Positions 17,158 to 24,152 of a stretch of 33,714 nucleotides of DNA are shown piece after piece (positions within the stretch are counted from its first letter, which is position 1; every line of letters begins with the position of its first letter). The notes below the pieces were generated by a model. That model saw only the letters and a program-made list of their open reading frames with translations. It had not been told where the DNA came from and did not search any database. A program made the position numbers and the translations under genes. The stretch is taken from positions 1-33,714 of the forward strand of contig NZ_MABH01000072.1 in the NCBI RefSeq assembly GCF_001720585.1. The letters are read 5' to 3'. Source of the stretch: Cereibacter johrii. GTDB taxonomy: Bacteria; Pseudomonadota; Alphaproteobacteria; Rhodobacterales; Rhodobacteraceae.

Positions 17158-17498
17158 TCCTCGCTCTCCTTTCCGTCGACATGGTCGGTGCCCGTCACCC
17201 CGCGCGAGGCCATCATCACCACGAGAAAGAGCGCGGTGGTGGCGAAGCTGATGACGATGGCCGTCAGCACCAGCGCCTGCGGCAGCGGATCGGCATAGAG
17301 CGCGGGATCGATGAAGCCGCCCTTGGGCATGATCGGCGGCTGGGCCAGCGTGAGCCGGCCCATCGCGAAGATGAAGAGATTGACCGAATAGGACAGGAGG
17401 CAGAGCCCGACGATCACCTGGAAGGTGCGCGGCCGCAGGAGGAGCCAGATCCCCGACGCGGCGAGGATGCCGATGGCGAGCGACAGGACGATTTCCAT
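17154..17498 (-). CDS. phaC: Monovalent cation/H+ antiporter subunit C (NuoK-like)
   Basis: A 114-residue, three-helix membrane protein homologous to NuoK, the usual size for PhaC/MnhC. Visible features are SLAIGILAASGIWLLL (helix 1), RTFQVIVGLCLLSYSVNLFIFAMG (helix 2), then ALYADPLPQALVLTAIVISFATTA (helix 3), where DPLPQALVLTAIVI is the family signature. Its start ATG at 17498 shares one base with the phaAB stop (TGATG), and its own stop overlaps phaD by 4 bases. Confidence 0.93.
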   Translation of the reverse strand: MEIVLSLAIGILAASGIWLLLRPRTFQVIVGLCLLSYSVNLFIFAMGRLTLAQPPIMPKGGFIDPALYADPLPQALVLTAIVISFATTALFLVVMMASRGVTGTDHVDGKESEE

Positions 17499-20392
17499 CA
17501 GGGCGTCTCCTTCCGCTCTGTCTCTTTCTCCTCGGCGTCCTGCTCGCGCAATCGGGCCGAGCGCAGCGTCTGGTGCGCGATGGCGATGAGCATGAGGACG
17601 GTGGCCCCCATCACCAGCGCATAGACGCCGAGATCGAAGAGGAGCGCGGTGGCGGCCGGCACCTTGCCCACCAGCGGCAGCTCGACATAGCGGGCATGGG
17701 CCGTCAGGAACGGATAGCCGAACAGCCAGGCGCCCATGCCGGTCCCGCCCGCGACGAGGAGCCCCGCCCCCATCCAGCGGATCGGCAGCACCGTCAGGCG
17801 CATCTCGATCCAGCGGACATTCGTCGCGAGATACTGGAGCAGGAAGGCGATGGCGAGCGTGACCCCGGCCGAGAAGCCGCCGCCCGGCAGGTCATGGCCG
17901 CGGAAGAAGAGATAGGCCGACATCACGATCAGCGCCGGGAACATCCATTGCATGATGACCGAGGGCACGAACATGTAATCCTGCAGCGCCTCGGCCTCCT
18001 CGCCGCGCTGCTCGTCGGGGATCGAGGCGCTCTCGGAGGCGGGGCGGAAGCGGCGCAGCAGCGCATAGACCGTGAGCCCCACCACCGCGAGCACGGTGAT
18101 CTCGCCGAACGTGTCGAAGGCCCGGAAATCGACGAGGATCACGTTCACCACATTGGTGCCGCCGCCCTCGTGATAGGCGTTGCGCAGGAACCAGTCGCCG
18201 ATGTTGGGGATGAGCGGCCGGGTCATCACCACATAGGCCAGCGCCGCGAGTCCCGCGCCCGAGACGCCCGCGATGATGAAGTCGCGCCCGCGGCGCAGCC
18301 GCGCGGGCAGCAGCTTGTCGGCCGCGATCTCCTCGCGCCGCTTGGGCAGCCAGCGCAGGCCCAGAAGCAGAAGCGCCGTGGTCACGATCTCGACCAGAAG
18401 CTGGGTGACGGCCAGATCGGGGGCCGAGAACCAGACGAAGGTGAGGCAGGTCACGAGCCCCGCGCCGCCGAGCAGCACGAGCGCCGCGAAGCGGTGATAT
18501 TTCGCCTGCCAGGCCGCGCCCACGGCACAGGCCACGCCCACCGCCCACATGAGCGCGAAGCTCACGCTGACCGGCGTGGCCCGCGCCCGCTCGACCGGCG
18601 CCAGATGGCCCCACATGACGGCGGTCGCAGCGCCGAGCGCCAGAAGCACCATCAGCCGCAGCTGCGGCTGCAGCCGCTCGGTGCCCACGATCCGGTAGAT
18701 CCTGCGCGGCCAGGTCCAGCTCAGGCGCAAGAGCAGCCGTTCGTAGACCTTCTGCGCGCGGATGCGGTGCAGGAGGGGCGGCCCCTCGGGCCCCGCCGCG
18801 ATCCGGCTGCCGAGAAGCGCATAGAGCAGGATGCCCAAGGCCAGCGCCACCATGCTCATGACGAGCGGCGCGTTGATCCCGTGCCAGATCGCGATCGACG
18901 TGTAGGGCGTGTCCGGCCCCATCACCGACCGCGCCGCGAGGTTCAGCGTGGGCCCGAGGGTGAGGCCCGGCAGGATCCCCACCACGAGGCAGACCGCGAC
19001 CAGAAGCTCGACCGGGCGGCGCATCCAGGGCTGCGGCTCGTGCGGCACCTTGGGCAGGTCCACGGGCGGCGGGCCGAAGAAGACCGTCGCGATGAAGCGC
19101 AGCGAATAGGCCACCGAGAAGACGCTCGCGAAGGTCGCGAGATAGGGCAGCATGTCGTCGAGCCAGGTGCCGTTGTGCCAGTCCACCGCCTCGGCGAAGA
19201 ACATCTCCTTGGACAGGAACCCGTTCAGGAGCGGCCCCCCGGCCATGGCGGCGGCCGCCACGATGGCGAGCGTGCCCGTCACCGGCATCAGCCGCATGAG
19301 GCCGCTCAGCCGGCGCATGTCGCGCGTGCCGCTCTCGTGGTCGATGATGCCCGCGGCCATGAAGAGCGAGGCCTTGAAGACCGCATGGTTGGCGATGTGG
19401 AAGATGGCCGCGAGGATCGCGCCCGAGCTGCCGATGCCCGCGAGCGCGGTGATGAGGCCCAGATGGCTGATGGTGGAATAGGCCAGAAGCCCCTTCAGGT
19501 CGTGCCGGAACAGCGCGACGATCGACCCCACGATCAGCGTGAGCATGCCGATGCCGGTCACGGCATAGAACCACAGTTCGGTGCCGCCCAGCGCCGGGGT
19601 GAAGCGGACGAGCAGGAAGACCCCCGCCTTCACCATGGTGGCCGAATGGAGGTAGGCCGAGACCGGCGTGGGCGCGGCCATCGCGCCCGGCAGCCAGAAA
19701 TGGAAGGGGACCTGCGCCGACTTGGTGAAGGCGCCCAGCAGGAACAGGCCCAGCACCAGCGGATAGGCTCCATGGGCGCGGATGAGGTCTCCCGAGGCCA
19801 GAACCCGGTCGAGATCGTAGCTGCCCGCGATCCGGCCCAGCAGCAGCATCGCCGCCAGCAGGCAGAGCCCGCCGGCCGCCGTCACCACGAGCGCCGTCCG
19901 CGCCCCGTCGCGCGCCGCGGGCGTCTGGTGCCAGTAGCCGACCAGAAGGAACGACAGGATCGAGGTCAGCTCCCAGAAGACCACGAGCAGGAGGATGTTG
20001 CCCGACAGGAGCATCCCCATCATGGCGCCGGTGAAGGCCATGAGGAAGGAATAGAACCGCGGCACCGGATCGGACTTCGACAGGTAGTAGCGGGCGTAGA
20101 TCACCACGAGCCCGCCGATGGCGGCGACAAGGGTCACGAACAGCCAGGAAAACCCGTCGAGGCGGATGTCGAGCCCCAGCCCCAGCGACGGCACCCAGTC
20201 GAGGCCGGCCCGCAGCACCTGCCCCTCGGCGATGGCGGGATGGAGCGCCGCGAGGATCGCCAGCCCTCCCGCCAGAACGAGCCCCGAGACCGCCGCCGCC
20301 GCATTATGCGCGTTCACGGGCAGGCTGGCCGCAACGAGCGCTCCGAGAAACGGCAGCGTCACGAGGATCAGGAGCAGGTTCTGTTCGATCAT
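17498..20392 (-). CDS. phaAB: Fused monovalent cation/H+ antiporter subunits A and B
   Basis: A 964-residue fused subunit, first gene of the pha operon. The N-terminal two-thirds is NuoL-like PhaA: SFLLVGYWHQTPAARDGAR, TKSAQVPFHFWLPGAMAAPT, VSAYLHSATMVKAGVFLLVR and LLAYSTISHLGLI are conserved, with the ion-path lysine in VKAG. A MrpA-type extension follows (FSAPDLAVTQLLVEI, DFRAFDTFGEITVLA). From about residue 803 to 950 is a full MrpB-like domain with FRGHDLPGGGFSAGVTLAIA. The fusion is normal for rhizobial and rhodobacterial Pha systems. Family role: Na+/H+ or K+/H+ exchange for pH and salt homeostasis, run by the PhaA and PhaD channels. ATG 20392 opens the operon, divergent from selD. Confidence 0.95.
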   Translation of the reverse strand: MIEQNLLLILVTLPFLGALVAASLPVNAHNAAAAVSGLVLAGGLAILAALHPAIAEGQVLRAGLDWVPSLGLGLDIRLDGFSWLFVTLVAAIGGLVVIYARYYLSKSDPVPRFYSFLMAFTGAMMGMLLSGNILLLVVFWELTSILSFLLVGYWHQTPAARDGARTALVVTAAGGLCLLAAMLLLGRIAGSYDLDRVLASGDLIRAHGAYPLVLGLFLLGAFTKSAQVPFHFWLPGAMAAPTPVSAYLHSATMVKAGVFLLVRFTPALGGTELWFYAVTGIGMLTLIVGSIVALFRHDLKGLLAYSTISHLGLITALAGIGSSGAILAAIFHIANHAVFKASLFMAAGIIDHESGTRDMRRLSGLMRLMPVTGTLAIVAAAAMAGGPLLNGFLSKEMFFAEAVDWHNGTWLDDMLPYLATFASVFSVAYSLRFIATVFFGPPPVDLPKVPHEPQPWMRRPVELLVAVCLVVGILPGLTLGPTLNLAARSVMGPDTPYTSIAIWHGINAPLVMSMVALALGILLYALLGSRIAAGPEGPPLLHRIRAQKVYERLLLRLSWTWPRRIYRIVGTERLQPQLRLMVLLALGAATAVMWGHLAPVERARATPVSVSFALMWAVGVACAVGAAWQAKYHRFAALVLLGGAGLVTCLTFVWFSAPDLAVTQLLVEIVTTALLLLGLRWLPKRREEIAADKLLPARLRRGRDFIIAGVSGAGLAALAYVVMTRPLIPNIGDWFLRNAYHEGGGTNVVNVILVDFRAFDTFGEITVLAVVGLTVYALLRRFRPASESASIPDEQRGEEAEALQDYMFVPSVIMQWMFPALIVMSAYLFFRGHDLPGGGFSAGVTLAIAFLLQYLATNVRWIEMRLTVLPIRWMGAGLLVAGGTGMGAWLFGYPFLTAHARYVELPLVGKVPAATALLFDLGVYALVMGATVLMLIAIAHQTLRSARLREQDAEEKETERKETP

Positions 20393-20710
20393 GCGGGGCC
20401 GGGATCCTTTCCGTGCTTGGGCGTTCGAGGGGCGGTTCTTCCGCAGGACGCAGCGCGGGCGCGCCTGCCGTGGAACCGGGGCGCGAAAGCGGGCATCTGC
20501 CGGGAAAACCGATGCCCCTCCTATGGATGGGAAGACCCCTGCGGATCAAGTCATTGCAGGTCACGAAAAGTAATCTCGGGCAGGAAAATGCGGATCCAAC
20601 CCCGCGCGGCGGCGTCAGGCGGCCTGTGGACGCGCGCGCCGGGCCCGAGTTGACAGCCGGCAACGGGCGCTTCATGGCTGGAGCGTGCGACAGGATGTCC
20701 GGAGGAGCCC
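20393..20710. other. Divergent promoter region between phaAB and selD
   Basis: 318 bases with no gene that I can support. On the + strand TTGACA at 20650-20655 is a perfect -35 hexamer, but the -10 at 16-17 bases (TCATGG/CATGGC) is poor; it lies 55 bases before the selD start. The most AT-rich part is about 20560-20590 (CGAAAAGTAATCTC and GAAAATGCGGATCC). Both divergent promoters must be in this stretch. No riboswitch, tRNA or repeat is apparent. Confidence 0.4.
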
Positions 20711-21766
20711 ATGACCGATCGACCCGCGAGCGAACCGAGGCTTACCTCGCTGTCCCATGGCGGCGGCTGCGGCTGCAAGATCGCGCCCGGCGTGCTGGCC
20801 GAGCTTCTGCGCGCGGCACCTGCCCTGCCGGTGCCGGCCGATCTTCTGGTGGGCACCGCCACCTCGGACGATGCCGCCGTCTGGCGGCTGAACGACGACC
20901 AGGCCCTCGTCGCCACGACCGATTTCTTCATGCCCATCGTGGACGATCCCTACGACTTCGGCCGGATCGCCGCGACCAACGCGATCAGCGACGTCTATGC
21001 GATGGGCGGGCGCCCGATCCTCGCGCTGGCGCTGGTGGGGATGCCGATCTCGGTCCTCTCGAAGGAAACCATCGGCCGCATCCTCGAAGGGGGCGCCGCG
21101 GCCTGTGCCGCCGCCGGCATCCCGATCGCCGGGGGCCACACCATCGATTCGGTCGAGCCGATCTACGGTCTCGTGGCGCTGGGGCTCGTCCATCCCGACC
21201 GCGTGCGGCTGAATGCCGGCGCACGCCCCGGCGACCGGCTGGTGCTGGGCAAGCCCATCGGCACCGGCATCCTCTCGGCGGCGCTGAAGAAGGAGGCGCT
21301 CGATGCCGCGGGCTATGCCGAGATGATCGCCACCACCACCCGGCTCAACACGCCCGGTCCGGATCTGGCCGAGCTTGCGGGCGTCCATGCGCTGACCGAT
21401 GTGACGGGCTTCGGCCTCGGCGGGCACGGGCTCGAGATGGCGCGGGGCGCAGGCGCGCGGCTCCGGATCGACTGGGCGCGCGTGCCGGTCATGCCCGCGG
21501 TGCGGGGGCTTCTCGCGCAGGGCTTCGTCACCGGAGCCTCGGGGCGGAACTGGGACAGCTACGGCGCAGGCATCGCGCTGCCCGCAGACTTTCCCGTGCC
21601 CGAGCGGGCGCTCCTCACCGATCCGCAGACGAGCGGCGGGCTCCTCGTGGCCTGTGCGCCCGACAGCGTGGGCGAGGTGCTCGCCACCTTCGCCCGCCAC
21701 GGGTTCGAGGCCGCGGCCGAGATCGGCACGGTGGAAGACGGCCCCGCGGAGCTCGTGATCGCCTGA
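20711..21766 (+). CDS. selD: Selenide, water dikinase (selenophosphate synthetase)
   Basis: A 351-residue enzyme that makes selenophosphate from selenide and ATP, the selenium donor for selenocysteine and 2-selenouridine. The N-terminal catalytic loop GGGCGCK holds Cys20, Cys22 and Lys23, equivalent to the Cys/Lys pair of E. coli SelD (Cys17, Lys20); it is cysteine, not selenocysteine. DDAAVWRLNDD, ATTDFFMPIVDDPYDFGRIAA and AISDVYAMGG are ATP and metal binding segments of the AIR-synthase fold; GGHTIDSVEPIYG and LTDPQTSGGLLVA are also conserved. ATG 20711 has GGAGGAG just upstream. It stands alone: no selA, selB, tRNA-Sec or mnmH is in the window. Confidence 0.95.
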   Translation: MTDRPASEPRLTSLSHGGGCGCKIAPGVLAELLRAAPALPVPADLLVGTATSDDAAVWRLNDDQALVATTDFFMPIVDDPYDFGRIAATNAISDVYAMGGRPILALALVGMPISVLSKETIGRILEGGAAACAAAGIPIAGGHTIDSVEPIYGLVALGLVHPDRVRLNAGARPGDRLVLGKPIGTGILSAALKKEALDAAGYAEMIATTTRLNTPGPDLAELAGVHALTDVTGFGLGGHGLEMARGAGARLRIDWARVPVMPAVRGLLAQGFVTGASGRNWDSYGAGIALPADFPVPERALLTDPQTSGGLLVACAPDSVGEVLATFARHGFEAAAEIGTVEDGPAELVIA

Positions 21767-21792
21767 GGCTGGCCCTTCCGCGTGGGCGCGCC

Positions 21793-21807
21793 CTCCCCCC
21801 GGGGGAG
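21793..21807 (+). terminator. Possible selD terminator hairpin
   Basis: CTCCCCCCGGGGGAG is a 15-base near-perfect palindrome (7-base arms, one central base) 27 bases after the selD stop. It is embedded in a GC-rich stretch where GCGCGCC upstream and GGGGGCGC downstream could extend a larger fold. There is no T-tract. Confidence 0.4.
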
Positions 21808-21809
21808 CG

Positions 21810-21895
21810 GCTCGCTCCGCGCACGGGGGCGCAGCGCAAGACGGATTGCCTGCCCTGTTCCACCGGTCGCTCGCTCCGCGCGCGGGGGGCGCAGC
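21810..21895 (+). repeat. Two near-identical 26/27-base direct repeats downstream of selD
   Basis: The copies are at 21810-21835 and 21869-21895. Both begin GCTCGCTCCGCGC and end GGCGCAGC; they differ by one A/G change and one extra G in the second copy. The spacing start to start is 59 bases. They lie in the non-coding gap between selD (+) and the small dehydrogenase subunit gene (-), which end toward each other. A duplicated terminator segment is the simplest explanation; no function is evident. Confidence 0.55.
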
Positions 21896-21923
21896 CCTCG
21901 CGGACGAGGCCGAGGCGCCTGCC

Positions 21924-22361
21924 TCAGGCCAGTTCGAAGGTCGCGTAGGGATTGAGGCAGGCGGTGGGGCCGATGAAGCTCACCTCCTCGTCCGGTTCCG
22001 TCCGCATGGCGATGTTGGTCATCCGCACCGCATCGCCCAGGATATGCCGCTCGAACTGCTCGAGCCGCCCGGCGCGGTCGTCGGGCAGCATCTCCATGGC
22101 GGGATCCTCGAGGCCGGTCTGGTAGGCGGTGGCATAGGCCGCCGCCAGCTTCCACGGCGGCGCGAGCCACGGACGCTGCGCCACGCTGGCCGCGGTCAGC
22201 GCCTCGACCTCGGCCTCCTCCATCCTGAGCGGCCCGAAATGGCGCTCGAGCACGGCGCGGACCAGATCCTCGGGCCGGCGGGTGATCGCATAGCCCCCGG
22301 CCGCGGCGAGGGCGGCGGTGGCTCCGGCCAACTGGAGGGCGCGGCGGCGGCTCAGTTTCAT
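21924..22361 (-). CDS. Small (gamma-like) subunit of membrane-associated GMC dehydrogenase, Tat-exported
   Basis: A 145-residue protein resembling gluconate 2-dehydrogenase subunit 3 and the gamma subunit of FAD-dependent glucose or sorbose dehydrogenases. The N-terminus MKLSRRRALQLAGATAALAAAGG has a twin-arginine motif (SRRRAL) followed by a hydrophobic segment. In this family the small subunit carries the Tat signal and piggybacks the catalytic subunit to the periplasm. VLERHFGPLRMEEAEVEALTA and VRMTNIAMRTEPDEEVSFIG are the recognisable parts. ATG 22361 has GGAG 6 bases upstream and begins 11 bases after the catalytic subunit stop, so the two are co-transcribed. Coding upstream of this Met in the same frame is antisense-like shadow. 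Confidence 0.8.
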   Translation of the reverse strand: MKLSRRRALQLAGATAALAAAGGYAITRRPEDLVRAVLERHFGPLRMEEAEVEALTAASVAQRPWLAPPWKLAAAYATAYQTGLEDPAMEMLPDDRAGRLEQFERHILGDAVRMTNIAMRTEPDEEVSFIGPTACLNPYATFELA

Positions 22362-22372
22362 GGGCGGCTCCG

Positions 22373-23815
22373 TCAGATCAGAAGGTCGGCGGCGCGCAGC
22401 GACAGCGCGGCGGCGGTGAGCGAGGGGTTGGCGGCCGAGCAGGTGGGGAAGGTGCTGGTGCCCACCACCACGAGATTGCGCAGCCGGTGATGGACAAGGC
22501 CCGCATCCACCACCGACCGGGCCGGGTCGGACCCCATCCGCAGCGTGCCCTGCAGGTGGCTCTCGGTCTCGCGGATGCCGTGGTCGAGGATCTTCTCGAC
22601 CGGCAGCGGCGCGAGCAGCTCGGGCAGCGCGGCCTTGGCCCGCTCCATCCCGCGCAGCGCATAATCCGAAGGTCCGTGATAGTCGACGAAGGCCCGCCCC
22701 TCGCCGTCCAGCGTCACGCGGTTGCGGTCCTCGGGCAGGTCCTCGGTCACGATCACGAGCGGCAGGGTCTGGCGCATCCGCTCGGCCCCGAGCCGCATCC
22801 CGTGCGACCAGCGATTCTCGAAATAGACCAGCGCCGCGCCCCGATCCTTGCGGTGCGGCCCGTCGTAGAGACCGAAATCGAGCCCCGTCGTGATGGTGCT
22901 GCCGCCGAAATTGTCGACCCCGTCGAGCCAGGCCTCCATCGACCAGCCGTAGGATTCGTGCAGCCCCACCCCGGTCAGCCCGCCGCCCAGATCCGAGCGC
23001 AGGAGGATCGCCGGGCTGTGGATCGCGTTGGCGCCGAGCACGAAGAGATCGCCCGTCACCTTGTGCTCGCGCCCGTCGGGGCCCCGGATCACGGCCGCCG
23101 AGATCGAGGATCCCGCCGCCTCGAAGCGGCGCACCTCCGTCTCGAGGCAGAGGGTGACGCCCGGCGTCTCGTAGAGCGGCACGAGCGAATTGTTCGCGGT
23201 GAACTTCGCATCCGCCGGGCAGATCTGGCAGCGCAGCGAGGCGCAGCAGGCCGCGCGCGTCTCGGTGGCGATGCGGGCCCGCGCGGTGGGCATCACGAAA
23301 TGGCTGTCGGGCCGCGCGGCCTTCATCAGCCGGTCGGGGTCGGGCATCACATGCGGCGGCTGCGGGAAGGGGCGCGAGCGCGGCATGACCTGCGCCATGT
23401 CGGGATCGCCCGAAACCGCCATGATCTCCTCGGCCTCGCACCAGTAGGGCTCGAGATCGTCGTAGGAAACCGGCCAGTCCTGCGCCACGCCGTGATCGGT
23501 CCCGAGCCGGAAATCGGCCGGATGCAGGCGCGGCGTCTGGGCGAACCAGCAGTTGGTGCCTCCGCCGAATCCGATGGTGAAGTTCCAGGGCTTTTCCGAA
23601 TTGGTGGCGTAGGTGTCGCTGTCGGTCACGGGCGAATTCCGCCCTTCCTCCAGCTGCCAGTCGTGTGTCGAATGCCGGCCCCATTCCAGAACGAGGATCC
23701 TCCGCCCCGGCTGGCGCAGCAGCCGATGCAGGAAGAACGAGGAGCCGAAGCCCGAGCCCACAATGATCACATCGAAATGTTCGCCGGCGACGCTCTCGGG
23801 CGGAGCCAGGTTCAT
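22373..23815 (-). CDS. GMC-family oxidoreductase, catalytic subunit with likely Fe-S cysteine cluster
   Basis: A 480-residue FAD-dependent glucose-methanol-choline oxidoreductase that oxidises a sugar, polyol or alcohol, substrate unknown. The FAD motif GSGFGSS is at 20-26, and GFGGGTNCWFAQTPR near 82-96 is the second FAD segment. The C-terminal HLQGTLRMGSDP and CSAANPSLTAAAL hold the catalytic His/Asn region. Cys190, Cys191, Cys196 and Cys199 (CCASLRCQIC) closely resemble the CC-x4-C cluster that binds a 3Fe-4S centre in Burkholderia FAD glucose dehydrogenase. It has no signal, as expected if it is exported with the Tat small subunit downstream. ATG 23815 is preferred over ATG 23824, because AGGAG lies 9 bases before it but directly abuts the earlier one. 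No cytochrome c subunit gene is adjacent. Confidence 0.85.
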   Translation of the reverse strand: MNLAPPESVAGEHFDVIIVGSGFGSSFFLHRLLRQPGRRILVLEWGRHSTHDWQLEEGRNSPVTDSDTYATNSEKPWNFTIGFGGGTNCWFAQTPRLHPADFRLGTDHGVAQDWPVSYDDLEPYWCEAEEIMAVSGDPDMAQVMPRSRPFPQPPHVMPDPDRLMKAARPDSHFVMPTARARIATETRAACCASLRCQICPADAKFTANNSLVPLYETPGVTLCLETEVRRFEAAGSSISAAVIRGPDGREHKVTGDLFVLGANAIHSPAILLRSDLGGGLTGVGLHESYGWSMEAWLDGVDNFGGSTITTGLDFGLYDGPHRKDRGAALVYFENRWSHGMRLGAERMRQTLPLVIVTEDLPEDRNRVTLDGEGRAFVDYHGPSDYALRGMERAKAALPELLAPLPVEKILDHGIRETESHLQGTLRMGSDPARSVVDAGLVHHRLRNLVVVGTSTFPTCSAANPSLTAAALSLRAADLLI

Positions 23816-24148
23816 ATGATTCATCTCCTAATTATTACTTGCTACCTTGAGGCGAGCGGCGGGAAACTGTCCACCCCTGCCCCCATGGATCGGCAAGCCT
23901 TTGCCTGCCCTGTTTGCAACCGCAGCATGATTATGCTTATGCAGCGTCGACCTGCCATTTGAACGGGCAGCGGCAGGAACCCGTGCGCGCCGAAGATCTA
24001 CGGGTTGCACGTCTGGGAACTTTGGGGCCCCTTGGGGCTTCGTCCGCAAGCCGCGGCCGGGCCGGTCCCTCGCCGGCCTGCCGCGGAACCGAGGGAGAAA
24101 CGTCTCGATGCGATCCTGTCTGACTGCCTGCGCCGGGCGGGTGTCCCG
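23816..24148. other. Divergent intergenic region before the flippase gene
   Basis: About 333 bases between the GMC gene (-) and the flippase gene (+). It is locally AT-rich next to the GMC start (TAATTATTACTTGC), consistent with a promoter there. On the + strand TTGCAA (23914-23919) and TATGCA (23938-23943) are spaced 18 bases, a fair sigma-70-type promoter; TATGCT at 23932-23937 overlaps. A 14-codon reading frame at 24108-24152 is listed separately. The remaining sequence between about 23950 and 24090 holds nothing I can name. Confidence 0.45.
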
Positions 24149-24152
24149 GTGA
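24108..24152 (+). CDS. Possible 14-residue leader peptide coupled to the flippase start
   Basis: ATG 24108 opens a frame encoding MRSCLTACAGRVSR and stops with TGA at 24150-24152, exactly overlapping the GTG start of the flippase gene (GTGA). AGGGAG at 24092-24097 lies 10 bases before the ATG, whereas the flippase GTG has no good site of its own. Translation of the small frame could therefore deliver ribosomes to the flippase start. There is no homology support, and chance is possible for so short a frame. Confidence 0.35.
   Translation: MRSCLTACAGRVSR

Noticed and set aside
20519-20548. TGATCC-N18-ATAGGA on the - strand before phaAB, resembling a stress (RpoE-type) promoter
   Set aside because: Only the -35 looks like what I recall for R. 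sphaeroides RpoE; the -10 does not fit well, and it lies over 120 bases from the start.
17573-20653. A 1026-codon open frame on the + strand opposite phaAB
   Set aside because: It is antisense to a clear PhaAB protein, and its product is a low-complexity Arg/His/Glu/Asp/Gly mixture typical of GC-rich shadow frames.
21846-23914. The 14-mer TTGCCTGCCCTGTT at 21846-21859 and again at 23901-23914, flanking the GMC gene pair like attachment sites
   Set aside because: One or more shared 14-mers are expected by chance in 33 kb of GC-biased DNA, and there is no integrase, tRNA end or composition change.
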